NCBI RefSeq assembly: GCF_032884065.1
Contig: NC_088866.1
Coordinates: 30,932,566-30,996,565 of the forward strand
Length of the DNA: 64,000 nt
Source: Artemia franciscana
Taxonomy: Eukaryota > Arthropoda > Branchiopoda > Anostraca > Artemiidae
Reading direction: 5' to 3'
Numbering within the stretch: the first letter of the stretch is position 1; each line of letters opens with the position of its first letter. The notes below the pieces were generated by a model. That model saw only the letters and a program-made list of their open reading frames with translations, had not been told where the DNA came from and searched no databases. Positions 27,781 to 40,590 of this stretch are shown here, in pieces. Made by a program: the position numbers and the translations under genes.

Positions 27781-29960
27781 AAATAAATCTATTGATTCAT
27801 AAAATTTTGTTAGAGCTCATACTATATGATCTCTTGGCTATTAGCTCTTCTCGCCTCGTCACAAGTGCCATATGAGCTCTTAGCTATTGTTTTTTTGTTG
27901 TTTTTTTCTATCCCGCCGATGTCGGCTTATTCCTGGAAACTGGTAAGGGTCTAATCTGTGCGGTTTTTGCGGAAAGTGTGGACCTCAGGCCGGATTGATG
28001 AAGATGGCATTACATTTTGGAAAGCTCCGCAGAACTCCTGCCTGGGGCCAAAAAGGATGGTTTTTGCTAGTCCACGAGCCAGAGCCTATGGTGTGCTAAG
28101 TGAAGTGGAATCATGTAGCCGATGTCAGAGAGGAGTATCTGAAGTTGTGCGGCCAAGCTTTCGTTTCATCAAACCATGTTTCTGCTTTCGAGTGGAAAGC
28201 TCCGTTCTAGCAGGCAAGCAGGTAGGCACCACTTTCAAATTGAAGATGGACTAAAATCTATAAGTGTTAAATATATCCGGCAGTTACCCGGCCCCAAAGC
28301 CAATATATCTTCTTTGAGTGATAAATAGACAAATTTACAGAAGCAAAAAAGCGGCATTTTCCCACGGATCTGAAAGTGCTGCCGTGATTTTCGCTGGGTT
28401 TATCATTTGTTTTTTTCGGACTTGGGATTGAGGCAGAGAAATGTTATCTGATGTACCTCTTAAACTTTAAAAGTTCTGTCGTTGCTAAAGAAATTGGAGC
28501 TTATCCTTTGCTCCTTTCTAAATGGTGACGTTAAAAAGTTGGCCTACGGCCAAAAAAAAATCAACTTTTGAACTAAGACAGATACAATTTTTTTTTTTCG
28601 ACGGCAATCGATAGCTCTTGATGAGCTGATCAAAGCATAAGTCATCCATTTTTTGATACAAAAATTTCTTCATGAGATATACTAGTTTGAAAGTTTCAAG
28701 GGGCTGATAACTTCAGTAGTAGGGTACACACTGAAACCAAAAATAGGCGATACCAATTGTGAGACATGTAGGGGACTTGTAAGGAAAGGTCAGCTGTTAG
28801 CTCATAATCATCTTTGGGAGTGAGTGGTTTGCAAATTTTGCTATTTGATGTATTTGTTATTTGTTTCCAGTGTATTTGATGATAAGACCGAGTCGGTTCC
28901 AGTGGTAAGACATGTAGGGGACTTGAAAGTAATAATCGTCTTTTAGGCTACAATCATCTTTAGTGAAGAGTGGCTTATAACTTTTGCTAGTTGGTGTAGT
29001 TTACCTATACTCACTGTAACCTAGAATTAAGTGTTTACGCAACGGGTACAAACGATAACGAAAACAACGAGGTAGTTTCGTAATAATTAATAGAGTGTCA
29101 TCTATGGTATTTTGATCCTGAAAAGTTACGGATGGCTTTATAATACCAACTAGATTATATAAGATATTTATATATATAGACTAGCTGTATCAATTTGATT
29201 TGATTATCAGACCATTGTTTCATCATATTATTCTATTTCAGACGATCTCCTTTAACGGAAACAAAATGCATCCAAAGCAGTAGAATCCGTTTCCACTTTC
29301 AAAAGATGGGTATTTACAAATTACTTATCTTGCGAAAAAATTAACCCTAAACTTTTAAGGAAGAATATGGAATTTAACTGTTGCGCTTTGCAACACGAAC
29401 ATTGGAACCTATGGAAATTTCAAAAATACAGCTAACTCACCATTTGACACAACTTGGAATGTTATAAACTGATCTTCATGCATTTACGCAGGGACTGGGA
29501 ACTCTCGTTCAGCCCGTAAAAACTAGAAGAGGAGGAAATTTGAAAAAAAATTCATGTGCTCTAATTGGTTGAAAGTAATGGATAAAAAGTACAATCAGTG
29601 TACAAAACCTCATTTGATATTGCTGTTGTCAAATGGTATAGTTTTAATAACAAAATGAGTTTAGGACCATATGAGCTAATAAATTAATTTATTTTGGGCT
29701 GAGAGAAACAAAGAGTTAAAACATAAAAATTATGGTTAGATTTGTCCTAAATTCGAAGCACTTCATTTGTGCTCGATTGCTCCATAAACGTAACATTTTT
29801 ACTTTCTGTAGTTAACTTGTTCTTTTGCAACTAAAGCAGATAATCAAACTAACCCTTGATATTCCGTGCAGTGATAACACAAACATGCGCTACCAAAAAC
29901 GAAAGTTTTGGGGGAATCACCCGTTATTTTTGGCTGACTAAACCACTGTAAATATTGAGT
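27781..29960. other. Unannotated stretch with one small duplication
   Basis: No supported gene. A 98-codon frame at 27,958-28,254 (plus) is Cys-containing but resembles nothing I know and has no supporting context. Two diverged copies of a ~145-bp unit ('gacatgtaggggactt', 'aatcatctttag') lie at about 28,760-28,880 and 28,905-29,010. Confidence 0.45.
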
Positions 29961-30242
29961 ATTATGCCCCCACCCCCCAAGCCCCCCACCCCCGCGCGCG
30001 TAAGTCGTTACGCGCCATATTAGTTACGCGCCATTGTAGTTGTGTCCCTTTGTACCACCTATGGATATAGAAGATTTATATATGTGTTTTGAACTACGTA
30101 AAGCTTGCGAATATACAACATTCTTGGCTTTCCCATTGTCTGTGCATATACAAAGCCTTATGTACTTATAATGACGTCATTTGCAAACGCTCTTTTTACA
30201 AACAAACAAACATGCATACACACAACTCGTTTTTATATCTAT
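29961..30242 (-). mobile_element. Short non-autonomous Helitron, 3' end lost
   Basis: Read on the minus strand it begins at the right with the ACGAG-variant 5' end ('aaaacgagttgtgtg'), then 'tgacgtcat', the last codons of the helicase frame, and the 3' subterminal 'ggcgcgtaac' repeats. The terminal hairpins are eroded to C-rich runs at 29,965-29,995. It abuts another Helitron 3' end at 30,243. Confidence 0.6.
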
Positions 30243-30815
<573 letters not shown>

Positions 30816-31676
30816 ATACAAATAAACTGCGTAAAACTTGCGAATATACAACATTCTTCGCTGTCCAATTGTCTCTGCATATAAATAGATTGTAAGGTTT
30901 ACCGACCCTCGAACATGCAACGTACAATTGTCCATGGGAAAAACAATCAGTATTAAGATCTATACCACATTTTTCTAATGATTGACCTTGAGCTTTGTTA
31001 ATGGTGATTGCAAATGCTAATCGAATAGGGAATTGCAATCTTTTAAATTGAAAAGGCAGATCCGTTGGAATCATGGGAATGCGAGGAATAAGAACAGCCT
31101 CACCCTCAAAAGGCCCTGTCAAGATTGTGGCCTCTATTAGGTTTTCCATTGTTTTTTTTTTACGGCAAGTCGCGTGCCATTGCAAAGCTTTGGTGGGTTG
31201 ATATTTCTTAAAATTATTATTGGTACGCCTATTTTTAATTGTAGCACGTGTGGTGGAAACCCTGAAGGATCTATGGAATTTAAAAATTCAGATGGATAAT
31301 TAACCGCTTCATTTGGTTCAAAAACTGTGTCGACTGACTTGTAAAGGACTGCCTGGTCTCGAATCTTGGTCAAAACAATATTGTTGATTTCGTGGACTTC
31401 TATATTTTTGGGTGCAAGAATCGCTCTTTCACTTAGCCATTTATTATTTTTATAATTTTTTAGAATATTCGGAAATACTTTTTCAATCAATTCATTTTTG
31501 GACGTCACTAAATTACAGAAATCAGCAGGTAGTTGTATTCGTCCTGAAAATGTTTGACCAGAGTCATCGTTTTGCAATCGGACACGCATATTTGTAGTTA
31601 ATTTTAATATTTTTACGTGTGCCCATAAATTAGAATTTTTCAGGCAAGCATTCATTTCGTCTGCAGGAGTTAAACT
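30816..31676 (-). pseudogene. Helitron helicase C-terminal fragment (copy a)
   Basis: Encodes, right to left, the part after helicase motif III: 'DEMNACLKNSNLW', 'TTNMRVRL', 'IQLPADFCNLVTSKN', '[16 protein letters not shown]' and 'LYVACSRVGKP'. It differs from the intact copy by a few residues and an internal deletion before 'SGRIQLPADF'. It is cut off at 31,676 and joined to a short Helitron tail. Not functional. Confidence 0.8.
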
Positions 31677-31844
31677 ACGTAAAAAATTGCGAATATACAA
31701 CATTCTTGGCTTTCCCATTGTCTGTGCATATACAAAGCCGTATGTACTAATAATGACGTCATATGCAAACGCTCTTTTTACAAACAAACAAACATGCATA
31801 CAAACAACTCGTTTTTTATATAGATAGATAGATAGATAGATACA
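31677..31844 (-). mobile_element. Short Helitron remnant between helicase fragments
   Basis: 'gcgaatatacaacattcttg', a TGACGTCA site and the ACGAG-variant 5' end with a GATA run. It repeats the arrangement at 30,640-30,815, so 30.6-31.7 kb and 31.7-32.7 kb are tandem copies of one compound unit. Confidence 0.6.
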
Positions 31845-32903
31845 ATACAAATTAACTGCGTAAAACTTGCGAATATACAACATTCTTCGCTGTCCAATTG
31901 TCGCTGCATATAAATAGATTGTCAGGTTTACCGACCCTCGAACATGCAACGTACAATTGTCCATGGGAAAAAACAATCAGTATTAAGATCTATACCACAT
32001 TTTTCTAATGATTGACCTTGAGCTTTGTTAATGGTGATTGCAAATGCTAATCGAATTGGGAATTGCAATCTTTTAAATTGAAAAGGCAGATCCGTTGGAA
32101 TCATGGGAATGCGAGGAATAAGAACAGCCTCACCCTCAAAAGGCCCTGTCAAGATTGTGGCCTCTATTAGGTTTTCCATTGTATTTTTTTACGGCAAGTC
32201 GCGTGCCATTGCAAAGCTTTGGTGGGTTGACATTTCTTAAAAGTATTATTGGTACGCCTATTTTTAGTTGTAGCACGTGTGGTGGAAACCCTGAAAGATC
32301 TATGGAATTTAAAAATTCAGATGGATAATTAACCGCTTCATTTGGTTCCAAAACTGTGTCGACTGACTTGTAAAGGACTGTCTGGTTTCGAATCTTGGTC
32401 AAAACAATATTGTTGATTTCATGGACGTCTATATTTTTGGTTGCGAGAATCGCTCTTTCACTTAGCCATTTATTATTTTTGTAATTTTTTAGAATATTCG
32501 GAAATACTTTTTCAATCAATTCATTTTTGGACGTCACTAAATTACAGAAATCAGCAGGTAGTTGTATTCGTCCTGAAAATGTTTGACCAGAGTCATCGTT
32601 TTGCAATCGGACACGCATATTTGTAGTTAATTTTAATATTTTTACGTGTGCCCATAAATTAGAATTTTTCAGGCAAGCATTCATTTCGTCTGCAGAAGTT
32701 GATCTAGGTATTATAGGTAATGTTTAAACTTAAACATTAATAGATTTCTACGTGAACATATATGTCTTAAATATCTTTAATGACGTCACAGTCAAAGCAA
32801 AAATGACGACAACTAATTTCATGACGTCAGTCAACACAGAAACATGACGTCACCTGATCCACAGACAGACACACAGACAGACAACTTATTTTTATATATA
32901 TAG

Positions 32904-32904
<1 letters not shown>
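31845..32904 (-). mobile_element. Helitron deletion derivative: 5' end fused to helicase C-terminus
   Basis: From the right: 5' terminus at 32,904 ('TCTATATATATAAAAATAAG' on the minus strand), several TGACGTCA sites (32,772; 32,819; 32,844), 'aatctattaatgtttaagtt', then a direct join near 32,727 to the helicase segment from 'PIIPRSTSADEMNACL' onward. Most of Rep and the Walker motifs are missing. The helicase part is 182 codons open, then frameshifted near 32,180. It cannot act on its own but could be mobilised. Confidence 0.75.
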
Positions 32905-32981
<77 letters not shown>

Positions 32982-32982
32982 T
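32905..32982. repeat. (TA)n tract between Helitrons
   Basis: TA microsatellite immediately outside the 5' terminus of the preceding copy. Helitrons insert between A and T, so TA tracts are natural targets. Confidence 0.9.
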
Positions 32983-33432
32983 TGCGAATATACAACATTC
33001 TTGGCTGTCCTATTGTCTGTGCATATAAATAGATTGTCAGGTTTACCGACTCTTGAACATGCAACATATAACTGTCCATGGGAAAGCAATCTGTATTCAG
33101 ATCTATACCTCATTATTCTAATGATTGCCCTTGAGCTTTGTTGATGATGATTGCTAATCGAACATTCCCTGTGTCCCCGTCGTCATTTATATATCCCCCT
33201 GTGCCCCCCGGCGTCCCCGTTGTTGTTGTTTCCCTGTGTCCCGGTGTCCCAGTCTGTAATTTCTCTTTGAGTGTCGCGGTCGTCATTTATATTCCCTGTG
33301 TCCCGGTGTCCCGGTCGTCATTTTTGTCTCGGTCGTCATTTGTGTTCCGGTGTCTCGGTCTGTAATTTCGTCAGTCGACAAAAATGACGTCACTCAACAG
33401 ACACACAGACAACTTATTTTTATATATATAGA
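32983..33432 (-). mobile_element. Non-autonomous Helitron, 3' truncated
   Basis: Helicase tail (32,985-33,160), 27-bp minisatellite ('tcccggtcgtcatttatatt'; 33,170-33,370), TGACGTCA at 33,384, and the 5' terminus at 33,431-33,432. No hairpins at the 3' side. Confidence 0.7.
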
Positions 33433-33437
33433 TACAA

Positions 33438-34114
33438 GCCCTCCGCGCGCGTAAGTCGTTACGCGCCATATTAGTTACGCGCCATTGTAGTTGTGTCCCT
33501 TTGTCCCACCTGTGAGTGTAAATAGATATATATATGTTTTTAACTTCGTAAAACTTACGAATACACAGCATTCTTCACTGTCCCATTGTCTGTGCACATA
33601 AATAGATTGTCAGGTTTACCGACTCTTGAACATACAACATACAATTGTCCATGGGAAAACCAATCCATATTCAGATCTAATACCTCATTATTCTAATGAT
33701 TGCCCTTGAGGTTTGTTGATGGTGATTGCTAATCAAACATTCCCTGTGTCCCCCTCATCTTTATATATCCCCCTGTGCCCCCGGCGTCCCTGTTGTAGTT
33801 GTATCCCTGTGTCCCGGTCGTCATTTATATTCCCTGTGTCCCGGTCGTCATTTATATTCCCTGTGTCCTGGTCGTCATTTATATTCCCTGTGTCCCGGTC
33901 GTCATTTGTGTCCCCGTGTCCCGGTCTGTAATTTCTCTTTGAGTGTCCTGGTCGTCATTTATATTCCCTGTGTCCCGGTCGTCATTTGTGTCACGGTCTG
34001 TTATGTCATCTTATAATGACGTCATATACAAACCCTTATATACTTATAATGACGCCATATACAAACCCACAAACAAACAAACTTGCATGCATACAACTTA
34101 TTTTTATATACAGA
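33438..34114 (-). mobile_element. Non-autonomous Helitron, 3' truncated
   Basis: Starts within the 3' subterminal 'gcgcgtaagtcgttacgcgc', then the helicase tail (33,545-33,735), 27-bp minisatellite with four clean units (33,800-33,905), TGACGTCA at 34,018, and the 5' terminus 'cttatttttatatacaga' ending at 34,114. Confidence 0.7.
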
Positions 34115-34261
34115 TATAGTTTCTTTTGTAGTTTTTCTTTTTTTAGTTTTGCAGCTTTTTTTAGTCTTTTTAGCATTTTTTCTTTTTAGTTTTTTGCCTT
34201 TTTTATTTTTTTTCCTTTTTTAAAGTTTTTTTCTTTTTAGGTTTTTTCATTTTTTAGCTTT
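34115..34261. repeat. T-rich low-complexity tract (TTTTTAG-type)
   Basis: Runs of T separated by AG, C or GCC. It is the reverse complement of the AAAAACT tract carried by many Helitron copies here. Confidence 0.8.
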
Positions 34262-34676
34262 TTTGCGTCATATTAGTTACGCGCCATTGTAGTTGTGTCC
34301 CCCGGTCGTCATTTATATATCCCCCCTGTGCCCCCCGGTGTCCCCGTTGTAGTTGTGTTCCTGTGTCCCGGTCGTCATTTGTATTCCCTATGTCCCGGTC
34401 GTTAATTGTGTCCCGGTGTCCCAGTCTTTAATTTCTCTTTGAGTGTCCTGGTTGTGATTTATATTCCCGGTATCCCGGTCGTCATTTGTGTCTCGGTGTC
34501 CCGGTCTGTAATTTCATCAATCGACAAACATGACGTCAGTCGACAAACAACTTCATGACGGAATAATGCTCAATCCTTATAATGACGTCAGTCGACAAAC
34601 ATGAAGTCAGTCGACACACAAACATGACGTCAGTAGACAGACACACAGACAAACAACTTATTTTTATATATATAGA
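34262..34676 (-). mobile_element. Non-autonomous Helitron
   Basis: Starts in 'gttacgcgccattgtag', then minisatellite (34,296-34,520), TGACGTCA sites (34,530-34,630) and the 5' terminus at 34,675-34,676. It faces a plus-strand 5' end a few bases away (head to head). Confidence 0.65.
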
Positions 34677-34679
34677 TAG

Positions 34680-35994
34680 ATAGATATAAAAATAAGTTGT
34701 AGTGTGTTATGTCTGTCGAGTGACGTCATGTCGTCATGAAGTTAGTTGTCGTCATGTTTGTTTTGACGATGACGTCATTAAAGGTATTTAAAGAAATTTG
34801 TTCAAAGACAAATATTTAATTGTAAGAATATCGTGGACGGAAAAATGTTTAAATGTAAAATGACTGAAGAACCTACAATGGCAACAGCCGAGGAAGCTGC
34901 TTAAAGAGTCTATGCCAAAAAACTTGCTGCTGATAGAGAAAGTAAGAAAAGAAAGCCTGCCGAGGAATCACAAGAACAGCAAGAAAACAGGCTTGCGGCT
35001 GATAGAGAAAGGAAGAAAAGAAAGCGTGCCGAGGAATCACAAGAGCAACGTGAAAACAGGCTTGCGGCTTCAAGAGATAATGCCAGATTATGAATGTGCA
35101 ATTTCCGTCAACGAAAGCGTGTCGAGGAACTACCAGAGCAACGCGAAACCAGACTTGACTGGAACTACGTCAGAATCTAGGTTGATTTTTGATTTTTTAT
35201 CAAAAATCAGAAAATATAACTCATGTTTCCAAGTGACGTCGTTTGGTGTATTAAAACAAAAGAAGAAAAAAAACTAAAAAAAGGTAAAAACTACAAAAAA
35301 ACTAAAAAGAAAATACTAAAAAAACTAAAAAAGCTAAAAAAATAAAAGAAGGTAAAAAACTAAAAAAGAAAAAAACTAAAAAAAAAAGCTAAAAAAAATG
35401 TAAAACTACAAAAAAACTAAATAGAAAAAAAACTAAAAACTAATAAAAAAAACTAAAAAAAACTAAAAACTGAAAAAAAAGTAAAAAAAGGAAAAAAAAC
35501 TGAAAAATAAAGGAGAAAAAGAAAACTATAGACCGGGACACAGGGAATATAAATGACAACCGGGACAATCAAAGAGAAATCACAGACTGGGACACAGGGA
35601 CACAAATAACGACCGGGAGATATAAATGACGACCGGGGCACTCAAAGATAAATTACAGACTGGGACACTGGGACACAAATGACGACCGGGATTCTGGGAA
35701 TATAAATGAAGACCGGGACACAGGGACACAACTACAAGGGGGATGCCGGGAGCACAGGGGGATATATAAATGACGACGGGGACACAGGGAATGTTCGATT
35801 AGCAATCACCATCAACAAAGCTCAAGGGCAATCATTAGAATAATCAGGTATAGATCTGAATACGGATTGTTTTTCCCATCGACAATTTTATGTTGCATGT
35901 TCAAGAGTCGGTAAACCTGACAATCTATTTATATGCACAGACAATGGGACATCGAAGAATATTGTATATTCTCAAGTTTTGCGTAGTTAAAAAC

Positions 35995-36065
<71 letters not shown>
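34680..36065 (+). mobile_element. Non-autonomous Helitron with N-terminal coding remnant
   Basis: 5' end near 34,680 ('tataaaaataagttg'), TGACGTCA sites, then from about 34,862 the start of the Helitron ORF ('MTEEPTMATAEEAA', a stop, then Lys/Arg repeats such as 'QEQQENRLAADRERKKRKRA'). This is joined to 'TTSESRLIF...SKIRKYNS' (about 35,160-35,250), which lies ~50 residues into the main ORF of the intact copy. An A-rich tract (35,260-35,520), reverse-oriented minisatellite (35,525-35,800), the helicase tail (35,800-35,992) and a TA tract follow. No hairpins at its 3' edge. Confidence 0.75.
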
Positions 36066-36067
<2 letters not shown>

Positions 36068-36938
36068 TATCTGTTGGGGTGGCGCTTTGCGCCACCCTAA
36101 CACTTAATTGGTGGGGGCGCTTCACGCCCCCACCAACTGTGTCATTTGTGTCCCGGTATCCCGGTTTGTATATACGTTCGTTTTTGAATTGGTCTTTTTT
36201 TTAGTTTTTACCTTTTTTTTTAGTTTTTTTAGTTATACCTCACGAATTCTAATGATTACCCTTGAGCTTTGTTGATGGTGATTGCTAATCGAACATTCCC
36301 TGTGTCCCCGTCGTCATTTATATATCCTCCTGTGCCCCCCGGCGTCCCCGTTGTAGTTGTGTCCCTGTGTCCCGGTCGTCATTTATATTCCCTGTGTCCC
36401 GGTCGTCATTTGTATCCCGGTGTCCCGGTCTGTATATACATTCGTTTTTGAAATGATATATGATGAAATAAATTTTTGTATTTTTCCCCTTTTTTCTTTT
36501 TAGTTTTTTTTAATTTTTATTTTTTTTTTAGTTTTGTTTTTCTCCTTTATTTTTCATTTTTTTTCCTTTTTTTATTTTTTTTTCTTTTTTATTTTTTTTT
36601 AGTTTTTTAGCTTTTTTAGTTTTTTTATTAGTTTTTAGTTTTTTTTTTTTACTTATGTCCTGGTCGTCATTTATACTCACTGTGTCCCAGTCGTCATTTG
36701 TGTCCCGGTGCTTTGTTGAGGGTGATTGCTAATCGAACATTCCTTGTGTCCCGGTCGCTTTCTCTTTGAGTGTCCCGGTCATCATTTATATTCCCTATGT
36801 GCGGTGTCCCGGTCGTCATTTGTGTCCCGATGTCCCGGTCTGTAATTTCGTCAGTCGAAAACATGACATCAGTCGACACACAAACATGACGTCACTCGAC
36901 AGACACACACACACACAGACAACTTATTTATATATATA
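36066..36938 (-). mobile_element. Non-autonomous Helitron with both ends
   Basis: 3' end 'ctatctgttggggtggcgct' (one change from CTAG) with both hairpins slightly decayed, T-rich tract, two partial helicase-tail pieces (36,250-36,295; 36,712-36,745), minisatellite blocks, TGACGTCA at 36,887, and a shortened 5' end 'aacttatttatatatatata' touching the next element's CTAG at 36,941. Confidence 0.65.
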
Positions 36939-36940
36939 TA

Positions 36941-37110
36941 CTAGCTGTTGGGGTGGCGCTTCGCGCCACCCCAACACCTAGTTGGTGGGGGCGCTTTGCG
37001 CCCCCCCCCAAGCCCCCCCGCGCGCGTAAGTCGTTACGCGCCATTGTAGTTGTGTCCCTATGTCCCACCTGTGAATATAGATATATATTATATATATATA
37101 TATATATATA
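36941..37110 (-). mobile_element. Helitron 3' end fragment
   Basis: Intact twin hairpins and CTAG (36,941-36,944) plus the 'gcgcgtaa' repeats up to 'cacctgtgaatatag', then TA. The body is missing. Nearly identical to the 3' end of the next element. Confidence 0.8.
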
Positions 37111-37283
37111 CTAGCTGTTGGGGTGGCGCTTCGCGCCACCCCAACACCTAGTTGGTGGGGGCGCTTCGCGCCCCCCCCCAAGCCCCCCCCGCGCGCGTAA
37201 GTCGTTACGCGCCATAATAGTTACGCGCCATTGTAGTTGTGTCCCTATGTCCCACCTGTGAATATAGATAGATATATATATAT

Positions 37284-37330
<47 letters not shown>

Positions 37331-38280
37331 TGCGAATATACAACATTCTTTGCTGTCCCATTGTCTTTGCATATAAATAGATTGTCAGGTTTACCGACTC
37401 TTGAACATGCAACATATAATGGTCCATGGGAAAACAATCTGTATTCAGATCTATACCTCATGATTCTAATGATTGCCCTTGAGCTTTGTTGATGGTGATT
37501 GCTAATCGACGTTTCCCTGTCCCGGTGTCCCGGTCGTCATTTACATCCCCCTGTTTCCCCGGTGTCCCCGTTGTAGTTGTGTCCCTGTGTCCCGGTCGTC
37601 ATTTATATTCCCTGTGTCCCGGTCGTCATTTGTATCCCGGTGTCCCGGTCTGTATATACATTCGTTTTTTAGTTTTGTTTTTCTCCTTTATTTTTTTCCT
37701 TTTTTTTCTTTTTAGCTTATTTAGATTTTTAGATTTTTTAGTTTTTTTATTAGTTTTTTAGTTTTTTTTTCTTTTACTTTTTTTATTAGTTTTTAGTTTT
37801 TTTGTAGTTTTTGCCTTTTTTTAGTTTTTTCAGTTTTTTTTTTTAGTTTTTTATTGGTTTTTACCTTTATTTTAGCTTATTTTTCAGTTTTTTCCTTTTT
37901 TTTAGTTTTTTTTAGTTTTTAGTTTTTTTTAGTTTTTTACCTTTTTTTAGTTTTTTAGTTTTTTTAGTTTTTTAGCTTTTTTATTTTTTTTTATTAGTTT
38001 TTAGTTTTTTTTGTAGTTTTTGCCTTTTTTTTTTAGTTTTTTTAGTTTTTTAGCTTTTTTATTAGTTTTTAGTTTTTTTTTGTAGTTTTTGCCTTTTTTT
38101 AGTTTTTTTTAGTTTTTTAGCTTTTTTATTTTTTTTTTATTAGTTTTTTAGTTTTTTTTTGTAGTTTTTGCCTTTTTTTAGTTTTTTCAGTTTTGACGTC
38201 ACCTGATCCAGTTTTTTCAGGTGACGTCACCTGATCCACGATCCACAGATCCACAGACAACTTATTTTTATATATATAGA
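37111..38280 (-). mobile_element. Complete non-autonomous Helitron (1.17 kb)
   Basis: Both termini are present: CTAG at 37,111-37,114 with twin hairpins, and the 5' TC end at 38,279-38,280. Inside, in order: subterminal repeats, TA tract, helicase tail (37,325-37,510), 27-bp minisatellite (37,510-37,650), T-rich tract (37,660-38,195), and a pair of 'gacgtcacctgatcca' repeats around 38,195-38,240. It has no complete protein frame. Very similar to 39,113-40,423. Confidence 0.85.
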
Positions 38281-39097
38281 TAGTTTTTTTTTTTTTTACT
38301 TATGTCCTGGTCGTCATTTATACTCCCTGTGTCCCGGTGCTTTGTTGATTGCTAATCGAACATTCCTTTTGTCCTGGTCGCTTTCTCTTTGAGTTGCGTC
38401 ATTTATTTTTTTCTTTTTTAGTTCTTTTAGTTTTTACCTTTTTTAGTTTTTTTTAGTTTTTTAGATGAAAATTTTTTTTAGTTTTTTCCTTTTTTTCTTT
38501 TTAGTTTTTTATTGGTTTTTTACCTTTATTTTAGCTTATTTTTCAGTTTTTTCCTTTTTTTTTAGTTTTTTTTTATTTTTTATTTTTTTTAGTTTTTTAC
38601 CTTTTTTTAGTTTTTTTAGTTTTTTAGCTTTTCTACTTTTTTATTAGTTTTTAGTTTTTTTTGTAGTTTTTGCCTTTTTTTAGTTTTTTCAGTTTTTTTT
38701 TTAGTTTTTTATTGGTTTTTACCTTTATTTTAGCTTATTTTTCAGTTTTTCCTTTTTTTTAGTTTTTTTTAGTTTTTAGTTTTTTTAGTTTTTTTTAGTT
38801 TTTTAGCTTTTTTATTTTTTTTATTAGTTTTTAGTTTTTTTTGTAGTTTTTGCCTTTTTTAGTTTTTTTAGTTTTTAGCTTTTTTATTAGTTTTTAGTTT
38901 TTTTTGTAGTTTTTGCCTTTTTTTAGTTTTTTTAGTTTTTTAGCTTTTTTATTTTTTTTATTAGTTTTTAGTTTTTTTTTTGTAGTTTTTGCCTTTTTTA
39001 GTTTTTTCAGTTTTGACGTCACCTGATCCAGTTTTTTCAGGTGACGTCACCTGATCCACACATCCACAGACAGACAACTTATTTTTATATATATAGA
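38281..39097 (-). mobile_element. Non-autonomous Helitron, mostly T-rich tract
   Basis: Minisatellite piece at 38,300-38,400, T-rich TTTTTAG tract (38,400-39,010), the same 'gacgtcacctgatcca' pair and the 5' terminus at 39,096-39,097. Hairpin end absent. Confidence 0.7.
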
Positions 39098-39112
39098 AGA
39101 TATATATATATA

Positions 39113-39270
39113 CTAGCTGTTGGGGTGGCGCTTCGCGCCACCCCAACACCTAGTTGGTGGGGGCGCTTCGCGCCCCCCCCCAAGCCCCCCCGCGCGCGTA
39201 AGTCGTTACGCGCCATAATAGTTACGCGCCATTGTAGTTGTGTCCCTATGTCCCACCTGTGAATATAGAT

Positions 39271-39316
<46 letters not shown>

Positions 39317-39324
39317 ATATATAT

Positions 39325-39373
<49 letters not shown>

Positions 39374-40423
39374 TTTTAACTACGTAAAACTTGCGAATAT
39401 ACAACATTCTTTGCTGTCCCATTGTCCTTTGCATATAAATAGATTGTCAGGTTTACCGACTCTTGAACATGCAACATATAATGGTCCATGGGAAAACAAT
39501 CTGTATTCAGATCTATACCTCATGATTCTAATGATTGCCCTTGAGCTTTGTTGATGGTGATTGCTAATCGACCATTCCCTGTCCCGGTGTCCCGGTCGTC
39601 ATTTACATCCCCCTGTTTCCCCCGGTGTCCCCGTTGTAGTTGTGTCCCTGTGTCCCGGTCGTCATTTATATTCCCTGTGTCCCGGTCGTCATTGTATCCC
39701 GGTGTCCCGGTCTGTATATACATTCGTTTTTTAGTTTTGTTTTTCTCCTTTATTTTTTTCCTTTTTTTTTCTTTTTTAGCTTATTTAGATTTTTAGATTT
39801 TTTAGTTTTTTATTAGTTTTTAGTTTTTTTTTCTTTTTAGTTTTTTTGTCCCGGTCGTCATTTATATCCCCCTGTTTTCCCCCGGTGTCCCCGTTGTAGT
39901 TGTGTCCCTGTGTCCCGGTACCTTTTTTAGTTTTTTTTAGTTTTTTAGATGAAAATTTTTTTTAGTTTTTTCCTTTTTTCTTTTTAGTTTTTTATTGGTT
40001 TTACCTTATTTTAGCTTATTTTTCAGTTTTTTCCTTTTTTTTAGTTTTTTTTTATTTTTTATTTTTTTTAGTTTTTTACCTTTTTTAGTTTTTTTAGTTT
40101 TTTTTAGTTTTTTAGCTTTTTTTACTTTTTTTATTAGTTTTAGTTTTTTTTTGTAGTTTTTGCCTTTTTTTTAGTTTTTTCAGTTTTTTTTTTTTAGTTT
40201 TTTAGTTTTTTTTTGTAGTTTTTGCCTTTTTTTAGTTTTTTTAGTTTTTTAGCTTTTTTATTTTTTTATTAGTTTTAGTTTTTTTTGTAGTTTTTTGCCT
40301 TTTTTAGTTTTTTCAGTTTTGACGTCACCTGATCCAGTTTTTTCAGGTGACGTCACCTGACACATCCATCCACACATCCATCCACACATCCACAGACAGA
40401 CAACTTATTTTTATATATATAGA
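39113..40423 (-). mobile_element. Complete non-autonomous Helitron (1.3 kb)
   Basis: CTAG at 39,113-39,116 with twin hairpins, TA tracts (39,270-39,370), helicase tail (39,380-39,570), minisatellite (39,575-39,720 and 39,845-39,920), T-rich tract, 'gacgtcacctgatcca' pair near 40,320-40,360 and the 5' terminus at 40,422-40,423. A sister copy of 37,111-38,280. Confidence 0.85.
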
Positions 40424-40430
40424 AGATATA

Positions 40431-40465
<35 letters not shown>

Positions 40466-40590
40466 GTTTTTAACTACGTAAAACCTTGCGAATATACAAC
40501 ATTCTTTGCTGTCCCATTGTCTGTGCATATAAATAGATTGTCAGGTTACCGACTCTTGAACATGCAACATATAATGGTCCATGGGAAACA
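40424..40590 (-). mobile_element. Helitron helicase tail running into the gap
   Basis: TA tract, then 'cttgcgaatatacaacattc' to 'ggtccatgggaaaca', the minus-strand C-terminal end of the helicase, interrupted by Ns. Confidence 0.7.

Noticed and set aside
27958-28254. 98-codon plus-strand ORF
   Set aside because: No recognisable motif, no context and length within chance expectation; kept only as a note in the spacer entry.
31137-31976. 279-codon minus-strand ORF as one protein
   Set aside because: It runs from a helicase-tail copy through a non-coding Helitron end and GATA repeat into another helicase fragment; a chance join, not a gene.
33138-34016. Repeats resembling a CRISPR array (regular ~27-bp units)
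   Set aside because: Units are contiguous or nearly so, with no unique spacers, lie inside eukaryotic Helitrons, and have no cas genes. It is a minisatellite.
33713-34016. Ser/Pro-rich 'PVSRSSFIF' ORFs
   Set aside because: They are translations of the 27-bp minisatellite, present in many frames and both strands.
37486-40320. Phe/Leu/Ser-rich ORFs resembling membrane proteins (also 38,465-38,647, 47,903-48,100, 49,771-50,058, 59,823-60,368)
   Set aside because: Translations of the T-rich (TTTTTAG) tracts. The hydrophobicity comes from TTT/TTC codons, not from a real transmembrane protein.
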